Source: Procambarus clarkii
Taxonomy: Eukaryota > Arthropoda > Malacostraca > Decapoda > Cambaridae
Length of the DNA: 64,000 bases
Assembly (NCBI RefSeq): GCF_040958095.1
Contig: NC_091152.1
Coordinates: forward strand, 18,984,262 to 19,048,261
Direction of reading: 5' to 3'
The position numbers and the translations under genes were made by a program. Shown piece after piece: positions 10,300 to 24,300 of this stretch (its first letter is position 1; each line of letters begins with the position of its first letter). Below the pieces are notes generated by a model, which was not told the origin of the DNA, did not search any database, and saw only the letters and a program-made list of their open reading frames with translations.

Positions 10300-12055
10300 T
10301 TTCTAATAGGATTTCTAGGGTATTCCTAATAGGATTTCAAATAGGATTCCTAGTAGGATTTCTAGTAGATTTCCAAGTGATTTCTAGGGGGATTTCTAGT
10401 AGGAATGCTACAAGGATTTCCAGGGGATTCCTAGTAGGATTTCTAGGGAATTCCTAGTAGGATTTCTAGGTGATTTCTAGTAGTATTTCTAAGATGATTT
10501 CTAGTAGGATTCCCAGTAAAATTTCTAGCAGGATTTCTAGGTGATTTCTAATAGGATTTCTTGGGGATTCCAAGCAGGATTTCTAGTAGGATTCCTAGTA
10601 TGATTTTTAGTAGGATTTCTAGTAGGCCTTCTAGACGATTTCTAGTAGGCCTTCTAGATGATTTCTAGTAGGATTTCTTGGATTTCTAGTAGGATTCATA
10701 TTTAGATTTCTAGTAGGATTTCTATGGGATTCATATTAGGATTTCTTGTTGGATTTCTAGGGGATTTGTAGTTTGATTTCTAGGGGAATTTCTAGTAGGA
10801 TTTCTAGGAGAATTTATAGTAGTATTTCTAGGGGAATTTATAGTAGGATCCTACTAGGAATCCTTTCAGAAATCCTACTAGAAACCTTTCCATGAATCCT
10901 AATAGAAATCCTACTAGAAATTCCCTAGAAATCCTAATAAAATCATCCTAGAAATCCTACTAGAAATCACTTAGAAATCCTATTAGATATGCTACTAGCA
11001 ATCCTGTAGGAATCCTACTGGAACTCCTACTACATTGTAGGTAATCTCTAGTAGGATTTCTAGGGGATTCCTAGTAGGATTTCTAGTAGGATTCCTAGTA
11101 GGGTTTCTTGTAGGGTTTCTAGGTGATTTCTAGGATGATTTCTAGTAGGATTTCTACAAAGATTCCCAGTAAAGTTTCTAGTAGGATTTCTAGTAAGATT
11201 CCTAGTAGGATCCTAATAAAAATTTTCCTAAAACACTAGAAATCACCTTGAAATCCTACGAGAAATCCTACAAGAAATCCTATTAGGAATCCTACTAGAA
11301 ATAATACTAGGAATCCCCAAGAAATCCTACTAGAAATCCTACTATGGATCCTACTAGAAATCATCCTAGATATATTACTAGAAATCCTACTAGAAATCCT
11401 ACTAGAAATCCTACTAGGAATCCTATTAGAAATCATACTATGAATCCCCTAGAAATCCTACTAGAAATTACCTAGAATCTAGTAGGATTTATAATAGGTT
11501 TTCTATGTGATTTCTAGTAGGATTTATAGGAAGATTTCAAGTAGGATTTCTGGGGATTTCTAGTGGGATTTCTACTAAGATTCCTAGTAAGGTTTCTAGT
11601 AGGATTTCTAGTAGGATTCCTAGTAGGATCCTACTAGAAATTCCCCTAGAAATACTACTATAAATTTTTCTAGAAATCCTAATAGAAATTCTGATAGAAA
11701 TCAAACAAAAAATCCTCCTAGAAATCCAATAAGAAATCCTACTTGGAATCCCCTAGAAATCCTACTGTAAATCTAACTAGGAATACTACTAGAAATCCTA
11801 GTAGAAATCCCCCAAGAAATAGTACTATAAATTATCCAAGAAATCCTACTAGAAATTCTGATAGAAATCAAACTAAAAATCCCCCTAGAAATCCAACAAT
11901 AAATCCTACTTGGAATCCCCTGGAAATCCTATTGGAAATCTAACTAGGAATACAACTAGAAATCCTTGTAGAAATCCTTCTAGAAATACTACTAGAAATC
12001 CTTCTAGAAATCCTACTAGAAATCATCATAGAAATCCTACTAGAAACACATACAG
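10300..12055. repeat. Degenerate ~12-bp repeat in alternating orientation
   Basis: The core AGGATTTCTAGT occurs in forward orientation at about 10300-10850, 11040-11215 and 11483-11630, and as its reverse complement (ACTAGAAATCCT) at about 10851-11035, 11216-11480 and 11632-12055. Each forward-to-reverse change is centred on GGATCC (10846, 11208, 11626). The spacing varies because monomers are 10-25 bp apart and diverged. The segment could fold into long imperfect hairpins. Confidence 0.9.
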
Positions 12056-12063
12056 AAATTTGT

Positions 12064-14553
12064 TGGGCAAAATATGACCCATCGCCGTTTACAGTAATTG
12101 GCATATTTTTGGTATGAAACGTCGTAATTTGAAACTGAAAATACGCGCAGAGAGTCAGAATACGGCTCAAAAATCACGCTCAGAAGTCAAATTTCCGACA
12201 TTTCAGACATTTTGAAAACTGCAGGGGGGTTTGGGCAAAATATGACCCATCGCCGTTTTCAGTAATTGGCATATTTTCGGTATGAAACGTCGTAATTTGA
12301 AACTGAAAATAGGTGCAGAGAGTCAGAATTCGGCTCAAAAATCACGCTCAGGAGTCAAATTTCCGACATTTCAGACATTTTGAAAACTGCAGGGGGGTTT
12401 GGGCAAAATATGACCCATCGCCGTATACAGTAATTGGCATATTTTCGGTATGAAACGTCGTAATTTGAAACTGAAAATAGGCGCAGAGAGTCAGAATACG
12501 GCTCAAAAATCACGTTCAGGAGTCAAATTTCCGACAATTCAGAAATTTTGAAAACTGCAGGGGGGTTTGGGCAAAATATGACCCATCGCCGTTTTCAGTA
12601 ATTGGCATATTTTCGGTATGAAACGTCGTAATTTGAAACTGAAAATAGATGCAGAGAGTCAGAATTCGGCTCAAAATCATGCTCAGGAGTCAAATTTCCG
12701 ACATTTCGGACATTTTGAAAACTGCAGGGGGGTTTGGGCAAAAACAGACCCATCGCAGTTTACAGTAATTGGCATATTTTCGGTATGAAACGTCGTAATT
12801 TGAAACTGAAAATAGGCGCAGAGAGTCAGAATACGGCTCAAAAATCGCGCTCAGCAGTCAAATTTCCGACATTTCAGACATTTTGAAAACTGCAGGGGGG
12901 TTTGGGCAAAATATGACCCATCGCCGTTTTCAGTAATTGGCATATTTTCGGTATGAAACGTCGTAATTTGAAACTAAAAATAGGTGCAGAGAGTCAGAAT
13001 TCGGCTGGAAAATCACGCTCAGGAGTCAAATTTCCGACATTTCGGACATTTTGAAAACTGCAGGGGGGTTTGGGCAAAATATGACCCATCGCCGTTTACA
13101 GTAATTGGCATATTTTCGGTATGAAATGTCGTAATTTGAAACTGAAAATAGGCGCAGAGAGTCAGAATACAGCTCAAAAATCACGATCAGGAGTCAAATT
13201 TCCGACATTTCAGACATTTTGAAAACTGCAGGGGGGTTTGGGCAAAATATGACCCATCGCCGTTTACAGTAATTGGCATATTTTCGGTATGAAACGTCGT
13301 AATTTGAAACTGAAAATAGGCGCAGAGAGTCAGAATACGGCTCAAAAATCGCGCTCAGCAGTCAAATTTCCGACATTTCAGACATTTTGAAAACTGCAGG
13401 GGGGTTTGGGCAAAATATGACCCATCGCCGTTTTCAGTAATTGGCATATTTTCGGTATGAAACGTCGTAATTTGAAACTGAAAATAGGTGCAGAGAGTCA
13501 GAATTCGGCTGAAAAATCACGCTCAGGAGTCAAATTTCCGACATTTCGGACATTTTGAAAACTGCAGGGGGGTTTGGGCAAAAACAGACCCATCGCCGTT
13601 TACAGTAATTGGCATATTTTCGGTATGAAACGTCGTTATTTGAAACTGAAAATAGGCGCAGAGAGTCAGAATACGGCTCAAAAATCGCGCTCAGCAGTCA
13701 AATTTCCGACATTTCAGACATTTTGAAAACTGCAGGGGGGTTTGGGCAAAATATGACCCATCGCCGTTTTCAGTAATTGGCATATTTTCGGTATGAAACG
13801 TCGTAATTTGAAACTGAAAATGGGTGCAGAGAGTCAGAATTCGGCTGAAAAATCACGCTCAGGAGTCAAATTTCCGACATTTCGGACATTTTGAAAACTG
13901 CAGGGGGGTTTGGGCAAAATATGACCCATCGCCGTTTACAGTAATTGGCATATTTTCGGTATGAAATGTCGTAATTTGAAACTGAAAATAGGCGCAGAGA
14001 GTCAGAATACAGCTCAAAAATCACGATCAGGAGTCAAATTTCCGACATTTCAGACATTTTGAAAACTGCAGGGGGGTTTGGGCAAAATATGACCCATCGC
14101 CGTTTACAGTAATTGGCATATTTTCGGTATGAAACGTCGTAATTTGAAACTGAAAATAGGCGCAGAGAGTCAGAATTCGGCTCAAAAATCACGCTCAGGA
14201 GTCAAATTTCCGACATTTCAGACATTTTGAAAACTGCAGGGGGGTTTGGGCAAAATATGACCCATCGCTGTTTACAGTAATTGGCATATTTTCGGTATGA
14301 AACGTCGTAATTTGAAACTGAAAAAAGGCGCAGAGAGTCAGAATACGGCTCAAAAATCACGCTCAGGAGTCAAATATCCGACATTTCAGACATTTTGAAA
14401 ACTGCAGGGGGGTTTGGGCAAAATATGACCCATCGCCGTTTTCAGTAATTGGCATATTTTCGGTATGAAACGTCGTAATTTGAAACTGAAAAGAGCCGCA
14501 GAGAGTCAGAATTCAGCTTAAAAATCACGCTCAGGAGTCAAATTTCCGACATT
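12064..14553. repeat. 168-bp satellite array (~15 copies)
   Basis: Starts of successive units (TTTGGGCAAAATATGACCC) lie at 12064, 12230, 12398, 12566 and so on, giving a 168-bp period. Units fall into types by GTTTACAG versus GTTTTCAG and AATACGG versus AATTCGG. The set beginning with the rare AAAACAGACCC variant recurs after five units (12734 and 13572), a five-monomer higher-order repeat. The last unit is cut in GACATTTCGG and joins the 31-bp array directly. Confidence 0.95.
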
Positions 14554-15031
14554 TCGGGCAAAAATCGCGCGATTTTCGCCGGTAAATGCCAAAAATCGCG
14601 CGATTTTCGCCGGTAAATGCCAAAAATCGCGCGATTTTCGCCGCTAGCGGCCAAAAACCGTGCGATTTTCGCAGCTGGCGGGCAAAAATCGCGCGATTTT
14701 CGCCGCTACCGGCCAAAAACCGCGCGATTTTCGCCGCTAGCGGCCAAAAATCGGGCGATTTTCGCCGCTAGCGGCCAAAAACCATGCGATTTTCGCAGCT
14801 GGCGAGCAAAAATCGCGCGATTTTCGCCGCTACCGGCCAAAAACCACGCGATTTGCGCCGCTAGCGGCCAAAAACCGTGCGATTCTCGCAACTGGCGGGC
14901 AAAAATCACGCGATTTTCGCCGCTACCGGCCAAAAACTGTGCGATTTTCGCAGCTGGCGGGCAAAAATCGCGCGATTTTTGCCGCTAGCGGCCAAAAAAG
15001 TGGCTATTTTCGCCGCTAGCGGCCAAAAAAG

Positions 15032-17100
15032 TGGCTATTTTCGCCGCTAGCGGCCAAAAACCATGTGATTTTCACAGCTGGCGGGCAAAAATCGCGCGTT
15101 TTTTGCCGCTAGTGGCCAAAAATCGCGCAATTTTCACAGGTAAATGCCAAAAACCGCGCGATTCTCGCCGCTAGCGGCCAAAAATCGGGCGATTTTCGCT
15201 GCTTGCAGCCAAAAACCGCGCGATTTTCGCCGCTAGCGGCCAAAAACCATGCTATTTTCGCAGCTTTCGGGCAAAAATAGCGCGATTTTCGCCGCTACCG
15301 GCCAAAAACCACGCGATTTTCGCCGCTAGCGGACAAAAACCGTGCGATTTTCGCAACTGACGGGCAAAAATCGCGCGATTTTCGCCGCTACCGGCCAAAA
15401 ACCGTGCGATTTTCGCAGCTGGCGGGCAAAAACCATGCGATTTTCACAGCTGGCGGGCAAAAATCGCGCGTTTTTCGCCGCTACCGGCCAAAAATCGCGC
15501 AATTTTCGCCGCTAGAGGCCAAAAACCGCGCGATTTTAGCCGCTAGCGGCCAAAAACCGCGCGATTTTCGCCGCTAGCGGCCAAAAATCGCGTTATTTTC
15601 GCAGGTAAATGCCAAAAATCGCGCGATTTTCGCCGCTACCGGCCAAAAATTAGGCGATTTTCGCCACTAGCGGCCAAAAATCAGGCGATTTTCACCACTA
15701 GCGGCCAAAAATCGCGCGATTTTCGCCGCTACCGGCCAAAAACCGCGCAATTTTCGCCGCTAGCGGCCAAAAACCGTGCGATTTTCGCAACTGGCGGGCA
15801 AAAATCGCGCGATTTTCGCCGCTACCGGCCAAAAACCGCGCGATTTTCGCCACTAGCGGCCAAAAATCGCGCAATTTTCGCAGGTAAATGCCAAAAATCG
15901 CGCGATTTTCGCCGCTACCGGCCAAAAACCGCGCGAGTTTCGCCGCTAGCGGCCAAAAACCGCGCGAGTTTCGCCGCTAGCGGCCAAAAACCGTGCGATT
16001 TTCGCAACTGGCGGGCAAAAATCGCGCGATTTTCGCCGCTAGCGGCAAAAAATCGCGCAATTTTCGCAGGTAAATGCCAAAAATTTCGCGATTTTCGCCG
16101 CTACCGGCCAAAAACCGCGCGAGTTTCGCCGCTAGCGGCCAAAAACCGTGCGATTTTCGCAGCTGGCGGGCAAAAATCACGCGATTTTCGCCGCTACCGG
16201 CCAAAAACTGTGCGATTTTCGCAGCTGGCGGGCAAAAATCGCGCGATTTTCGCCGCTAGCGGCCAAAAAAGTGGCTATTTTCGCCGCTAGCGGCCAAAAA
16301 CCATGTGATTTTCACAGCTGGCGGGCAAAAATCGCGCGTTTTTTGCCGCTAGTGGCCAAAAATCGCGCAATTTTCACAGGTAAATGCCAAAAACCGCGCG
16401 ATTCTCGCCGCTAGCGGCCAAAAATCGGGCGATTTTCGCTGCTTGCAGCCAAAAACCGCGCGATTTTCGCCGCTAGCGGCCAAAAACCATGCTATTTTCG
16501 CAGCTTTCGGGCAAAAATAGCGCGATTTTCGCCGCTACCGGCCAAAAACCACGCGATTTTCGCCGCTAGCGGACAAAAACCGTGCGATTTTCGCAACTGA
16601 CGGGCAAAAATCGCGCGATTTTCGCCGCTACCGGCCAAAAACCGTGCGATTTTCGCAGCTGGCGGGCAAAAACCATGCGATTTTCACAGCTGGCGGGCAA
16701 AAATCGCGCGTTTTTCGCCGCTACCGGCCAAAAATCGCGCAATTTTCGCCGCTAGAGGCCAAAAACCGCGCGATTTTAGCCGCTAGCGGCCAAAAACCGC
16801 GCGATTTTCGCCGCTAGCGGCCAAAAATCGCGTTATTTTCGCAGGTAAATGCCAAAAATCGCGCGATTTTCGCCGCTACCGGCCAAAAATTAGGCGATTT
16901 TCGCCACTAGCGGCCAAAAATCAGGCGATTTTCACCACTAGCGGCCAAAAATCGCGCGATTTTCGCCGCTAGCGGCCAAAAACCGCGCGAGTTTCGCCGC
17001 TAGCGGCCAAAAACCGTGCGATTTTCGCAACTGGCGGGCAAAAATCGCGCGATTTTCGCCGCTAGCGGCAAAAAATCGCGCAATTTTCGCAGGTAAATGC
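15032..17100. repeat. 1240-bp higher-order repeat within the 31-bp array
   Basis: The marker monomer CCATGTGATTTTCACAGC at 15061 recurs at 16301, exactly 1240 bp = 40 x 31 later, and the sequence of variant monomers from there on follows the same order (GTTTTTTGCCGCTAGTGG, CTGCTTGCAGCC, CAGCTTTCGGGC and so on). It is a recent duplication of a 40-monomer block, with a local change near 16970 where one monomer pair was lost. Confidence 0.85.
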
Positions 17101-18375
17101 CAAAAATCGCGCGATTTTCGCCGCTACCGGCCAAAAACCGCGCGAGTTTCGCCGCTAGCGGCCAAAAACCGTGCGATTTTCGCAGCTGGCGGGCAAAAAA
17201 AGCGCGATTTTCGCCGCTAGCGGCCAAAAACTGTGCGATTTTCGCAGCTGGCGGGCAAAAACCATGCGATTTTCACAGCTGGCGGGAAAAAATCGCGCGT
17301 TTTTCGCCGCTACCGGCCAAAAATCGCGCAATTTTCGCCGCTACCGGCAAAAATCGGTCGATTTTCGCCACTACCGCCCAAAAACCGCGCGATATTTGCC
17401 CTTCGCGGCCAAAAATCGACCAATTTTCGCACCTGGTGGCCAAAAACCGACCGATTTTCGCCGCTAGCGGCCAAAAAAGTGGTGTTTTTCGCCGATAACG
17501 GCCAAAAATCGGGCGATTTTCACCGCTAGCGGCCAAATATCGCGCGATTTTCGCCGCTACCGGCCAAAAAACGCGCGATTTTCGCCGCTACCGGCCAAAA
17601 ACCGCGCGATTTTCCCCGTTAGCGACCAAAAATCGGGCTATTTTCGCCGCTAGCGGCCAAAAATCGGCGATTTTCGCCCCTAGTGGCCAAAAATCGTGCG
17701 AATTTCGCCGCTAGCGGCCAAAAATCGGCGATTTTCGCCCCCTAGCGGCCAAAAATCGTGCGAATTTCGCTGCTAGCGGCCAGAAATCGTGCGATTTTCG
17801 CCGCTAGCGGCCAAAAATCGTGCGAATTCGCCGCTACCGGCAAAAATCGGTCGATTTTCGCCACTACCGGCCAAAAACCGCGCGATATTTGCCGTTCGCG
17901 GCCAAAAATCGACCAATTTTCGCACCTGGCGGCCAAAAACCGACCGATTTTCGCCGCTAGCGGCCAAAAAAGTGGTGTTTGTCGCCGATAACGGCCAAAA
18001 ATCGGGCGGTTTTCACCGCTAGCGGCCAAATATCGCGCGATTTTCGCCGCTACCGGCCAAAAACCGTGCGATTTTCGCAGCTGGCGGGCAAAAACCATGC
18101 GATTTTCACAGCTGGCGGGAAAAAATCGCGCGTTTTTCGCCGCTACCGGCCAAAAATCGCGCAATTTTCGCCGCTAGCGGCCAAAAACCGCGCGATTTTA
18201 GCCGCTAGCGGCCAAAAACCGCGCGATTTTCGCCGCAAGCGGCCAAAAATCGCGCAATTTTCGCAGGTAAATGCCAAAAATCGCGCGATTTTCGCCGCTA
18301 CCGGCTAAAAATCAGGCGATTTTCGCCACTAGCGGCCAAAAATAGCGCGATTTTCGCCGCTACCGGCCAAAAACT

Positions 18376-21300
18376 GTGCGATTTTCGCCACTAGCGGCCA
18401 AAAACTGTGCGATTTTCGCAGCTGGCGGGCAAAAATCGCGCGTTTTTCGCCGCTACCGGCCAAAAATCGCGCGATTTTCGCCGCTAGCGGCCAAAAATCA
18501 CGCAATTTTTGCAGGTAAATGCCAAAAATCGCGCGATTTTCGCCGCTACCGGCCGAAAACCGCGTGAGTTTCGCCGCTAGCGGCCAAAAACCGCGTGAGT
18601 TTCGCCGCTAGCGGCCAAAAACCGTGCGATTTTCGCAGCTGGCGGGCAAAAAAAAGCGCGATTTTCGCCGCTAGCGGCCAAAAATCGGGCTATTTTCGCC
18701 GCTAGCGGCCAAAAATCGGCGATTTTCGCCCCTAGCGGCCATAAATCGTGCGAATTTTCCCGCTAGCGGCCAAAAATCGGCGATTTTCGCCCCTAGCGGC
18801 CAAAAATCGTGCGAATTTCGCCGCTAGCGGCCAAAAATCGTGCAAATTTCTTAGCTACCGGCCAAAAATCGACCGATTTTTGCCGCTAGCGGCCAAAAAA
18901 GTGCCTATTTTCGCCGCTAGCGGCTAAAAATCGGGCGATTTTCGCAACAAGCAGCCAAAAACCGCGCGATTTTCGCCGCTACCGGCCAAAAACCGCGCGA
19001 TTTTCGTTGTTAGCGGCCAAAAATCGGGCTATTATCGCCTCTAGCGGCCAAAAATCGGCGATTTTCGCCCCTAGCGGCCAAAAATCGTGCGATGTTCGCC
19101 GCTAGCGGCCAAAAATCGGCGATTTTCGCCCCCTAGCGGCCAAAAATCGTGCGAATTTTGCTGCTAGCGGCCAAAAATCGTGCGATTTTCGCCGCTATTG
19201 GCCAAAAATCGTGCGAATTTCGCCGCTAGCGGCCAAAAATCGTGCGATTTCGCCGCTACCGGCAAAAATCGGTCGATTTTCGCCACTAACGGCCAAAAAC
19301 CGCGCGATATTTGCCGTTCGCGGCCAAAAATCAACCAATTTTCGCCTCTAGCGGCCAAAAACCGACCGATTTTCGCCGCTAGCGGCCAAAAAAGTGGTGT
19401 TTTTCGCCGATAACTGCCAAAAATCGGGCGATTTTCACCGCTAGCGGCCAAATATCGCGCGATTTTCGCCGCTACTGGCCAAAAAACGCGCGATTTTCGG
19501 CGCTAACGGCCAAAAACCGTGCGATTTTCGCAGCTGGCGGGCAAAAACCATGCGATTTTCACAGCTGGCGGGAAAAAATCGCGCGTTTTTCGCCGCTACC
19601 GGCCAAAAATCGCGCAATTTTCGCCGCTAGCGGCCAAAAACCGCGCGATTTTTGCCGCTAGCGGCCAAAAACCGCGCGATTTTCGCCGCAAGCGGCCAAA
19701 AATCGCGCAATTTTCGCAGGTAAATGCCAAAAATCGCGCGATTTTCGCCGCTACCGGCCAAAAATCAGGCGATTTTCGCCACTAGCGGCCAAAAATCGCG
19801 CGATTTTCGCCGCTACCGGCCAAAAACCGCGCAATATTCGCCGCTAGTGGCCAAAAACCGTGCGATTTTCGCAACTGGCGGGCAAAAATCGCGCGATTTT
19901 CGCCGCTACCGGCCAAAAACCGCGCGATTTTCGCCGCTAGCGGCCAAAAATCACGCAATTTTCGCAGGTAAATGCCAAAAATCGCGCGATTTTCGCAGGT
20001 AAATGCCAAAAATCGCGCGATTTTCGCCGCTACCGGCCAAAAATCAGGCGATTTTCGCCACTAGCGGCCAAAAATCGCGCGATTTTCGCCGCTACCGGCC
20101 AAAAACCGCGCAATTTTCGCCCATAGCGGCCAAAAACCGTGCGATTTTCGCAACTGGCGGGCAAAAACCGCGCGATTTTCGCCGCTACCGGCCAAAAACC
20201 GCGCGATTTTCGCCGTTAGCAGCCAAAAATCGCGCAATTTTCGCAGGTAAATGCCAAAAATCGCACGATTTTCGCCGCTACCGACCAAAAACCGCGTGAG
20301 TTTCGCCGCTAGCGGGCAAAAACCGTGCGATTTTCGCAGCTGGCGGGCAAAAAAAAGCGCGATTTTCGCCGCTAGCGGCAATAAATCGGGCGATTTTCTC
20401 CATTAGCGGCCAAAAATCGCGCGATTTTAGCCGCTACCGGCCAAAAACCGCGCGATTTTCGCCGTTAACGGCAAAAAACCATGCGATTTTTGCAGCTGGC
20501 GGGCAAAAATCGCGCGATTTTTGCCGCTACCGACCAAAATCGTGCAAATTTCGCCGCTAGCGGCCAAAAATCGCGCGATTTACGTCGGTTGCGGCAAAAA
20601 ACCATGCGATTTTCGCAGCTGGCGGGCAAGAATCGCGCAATTTTCGCCGCTAGCGGCCAAAAACTGTGCGATTTTCGCCACTAGCGGCCAAAAACTGTGC
20701 GATTTTCGCAGCTGGCGGGCAAAAATCGCGCGTTTTTCGCCGCTACCGGCCAAAAACCGCGCGATTTTCGCCGCTAGCGGCCAAAAATCGCGCAATTTTC
20801 GCAGGTAAATGCCAAAAATCGCGCGATTTTCGCCGCTACCGGCCAAAAACCGCGCAATATTCGCCGCTAGTGGCCAAAAACCGTGCGATTTTCGCAACTG
20901 GCGGGCAAAAATCGCGCGATTTTCGCCGCTACCGGCCAAAAACCGCGCGATTTTCGCCGCTAGCGGCCAAAAATCACGCAATTTTCGCAGGTAAATGCCA
21001 AAAATCGCGCGATTTTCGCAGGTAAATGCCAAAAATCGCGCGATTTTCGCCGCTACCGGCCAAAAATCAGGCGATTTTCGCCACTAGCGGCCAAAAACGC
21101 GCGATTTTCGCCGCTATCGGCCAAAAACCGCGCAATTTTCGCCCATAGCGGCCAAAAACCGTGCGATTTTCGCAACTGGCGGGCAAAAACCGCGCAATTT
21201 TCGCCGCTACCGGCCAAAAACCGCGCGATTTTCGCCGCTAGCAGCCAAAAATCGCGCAATTTTCGCAGGTAAATGCCAAAAATCGCGCGATTTTCGCCGC

Positions 21301-24300
21301 TACCGACCAAAAACCGCGTGAGTTTCGCCGCTAGCGGGCAAAAACCGTGCGATTTTCGCAGCTGGCGGGCAAAAAAAGCGCGATTTTCGCCGCTAGCGGC
21401 CAAAAATCGGGCGATTTTCTCCACTAGCGGCCAAAAATCGCGCGATTTTAGCCGCTACCGGCCAAAAACCGCGCGATTTTCGCCGTTAACGGCAAAAAAC
21501 CATGCGATTTTGGCAGCTGGTGGGCAAAAATCGCGCGATTTTTGCCGCTACCGACCAAAATCGTGCAAATTTCGCCGCTAGCGGCCAAAAATCGCGCGAT
21601 TTACGTCGGTTGCGGCAAAAAACCATGCGATTTTCGCAGCTGGCGGGCAAGAATCGCGCAATTTTCGCCGCTAGCGGCCAAAAACTGTGCGATTTTCGCC
21701 ACTAGCGGCCAAAAACTGCGATTTTCGCAGCTGGCGGGCAAAAATCGCGCGTTTTTCGCCGCTACCGGCCAAAAATCGCGCGATTTTCGCCGCTACTGGC
21801 CAAAAACCATGCGATTTTCGCAGCTGGCGGTGCAAAAATCGCGATTTTCGCCGCTACCGGCCAAAAATCGGGCGATTTTCGCCGCTAGCGGCCAAAAATC
21901 GGGCGATTTTTGCCGCTAACTGCCGAAACCACGCTATTTTGCGCAAAAACCATGCCATTTTCGCAGCTGGCGGGCAAAAATCGCGATTTTCGCCGCTACC
22001 AGCCAAAAATAGCGCGATTTTCGCCGCTACCGGCCAAAAACTGCGCGATTTTCGCCGCTACCAGCCAAAAACCATGCGATTTTCGCAGCTGGCGGGCAAA
22101 AATCGCGATTTTTGCCGCTAGCGGCCAAAAATCGGGCTATTTTTGCCGCTAACGGCCGAAAACCGCGCTATTTTGCGCAAAAAGCATGCGATTTTCTCAG
22201 CTGGCGGACAATAATCGCGATTTTAGCCGCTACCGGCCAAAAATAGCGCGATTTTCGCCGCTACCGGCCAAAAACCGCTCGATTTTCGCCGCTACCGGCC
22301 AAAAACCATGCGATTTTCGCAGCTGGCGGGAAAAAATCGCGATTTTCGCCGATACCGCCCAAAAATAGCGCGATTTTCGCCGCTACCGGCCAAAAACCGC
22401 TCGATTTTCGCCGCTACCGGTCAAAAACCATGCGATTTTCGCAGCTGGCGGGCAAAAATCGCGATTTTTGCATCTAGCGGCCAAAAATCGGGCTATTTTT
22501 GCCGCTAACGGCCGAAAACCGCGCTATTTTGCGCAAAAACCATGCGATTTTCGCAGATGGCGGGCAAAAATCGCGATTTTCGCCGCTACCGGCCAAAAAT
22601 AGCGCGATTTTCGCCGCTACTATCCAAAAACCGCTCGATTTTCGCCGCTACCGGCCAAAAACCATGCGATTTTTGCCGCTGGCGGGCAAAAATCGCGATT
22701 TTCGCCGCTACCAGCCAAAAATAGCGCGATTTTCGCCGCTACCGGCCAAAAACCGCGCGATTTTCGCCGCTACCAGTAAAAAACCATGCGATTTTCGCAG
22801 CTGGCGGGCAAAAATCGCGATTTTCGCCGCTACCGGCCAAAAATAGCGCGATTTTTGCCGCTAGCGGCCAAAAATCGGGCTATTTTTGCAGCTAACGGCC
22901 GAAAACCGCGCTATTTTGCGCAAAAACCATGCGATTTTCGCAGATGGCGGGCAAAAATCGCGATTTTCGCCGCTACCGGCCAAAAATAGCGCGATTTTCG
23001 CCGCTACCGGCCAAAAACCGCGCGATTTTCGCCGCTACCGGCCAAAAACCATGCGATGTTCGCAGCTGGCGGGCAAAAATCGCGATTTTTGCCGCTAGCG
23101 GCCAAAAATCGAGCTATTTTTGCCGCTAACGGCCGAAAACCGCGCTATTTTGCGCAAAAACTATGCGATTTTCGCAGCTGGCGGGCAAAAACCCCAATTT
23201 TCGCCGCTACCGGCCAAAAATAGCGCGATTTTCAACGCTAGCAGCCAAAAACAGTACGATTTTCGCCGCTAGCGGCCAAAAATCGGGCTATTTTTGCCGC
23301 TAACGGCCGAAAACCGCGCTATTTTGCGCAAAAACCATGCGATTTTCGCAGCTGGCGGGCAAAAATCCCGATTTTCGCCGCTACCGGCCAAAAATAGCGC
23401 GATTTTCGCCGCTACTAGCCAAAAACCGCTCGATTTTCGCCGCTACCGGCCAAAACCCATACGATTTTCGCAGCTGGCAGGCAAAAATCGCGATTTTCGC
23501 CGCTACCAGCCAAAAATAGCGCGATTTTCTCCGCTACCGGCCAAAAACCGCTCGATTTTCGCCGCTACCGGCCAAAAATCGCGATTTTTGCCTCTATCGG
23601 CCAAAAATAGCGCGATTTTCGCCGCTACCTGACAAAAGCCGCTCGATTTTCGCCGCTACCGGCAAAAAACCATGCGATTTTTGCAGCTGGCGGCAAAAAT
23701 CGCGATTTTCGCCGCTACCGGCCAAAAATAGCGCGATTTTCGCCGCTACCTGCCAAAAACCGCGCGATTTTCGCCGCTACTGGCCAAAAACCATGCGATT
23801 TTCGCAGCTGGTGGTGCAAAAATCGCGATTTTCGCCGCTACCGGCCAAAAATCGGGCGATTTTCGCCGCTAGCGGCCAAAAATCGGGCGATTTTTGCCGC
23901 TAACTGCCGAAACCACGCTATTTTGCGCAAAAACCATGCCATTTTCGCAGCTGGCGGGCAAAAATCGCGATTTTCGCCGCTACCAGCCAAAAATAGCGCG
24001 ATTTTCGCCGCTACCGGCCAAAAACTGCGCGATTTTCGCCGCTACCAGCCAAAAACCATGCGATTTTCGCAGCTGGCGGGCAAAAATCGCGATTTTTGCC
24101 GCTAGCGGCCAAAAATCGGGCTATTTTTGCCGCTAACGGCCGAAAACCGCGCTATTTTGCGCAAAAAGCATGCGATTTTCTCAGCTGGCGGACAATAATC
24201 GCGATTTTTGCCGCTACCGGCCAAAAATAGCGCGATTTTCGCCGCTACCGGCCAAAAACCGCTCGATTTTCGCCGCTACCGGCCAAAAACCATGCGATTT

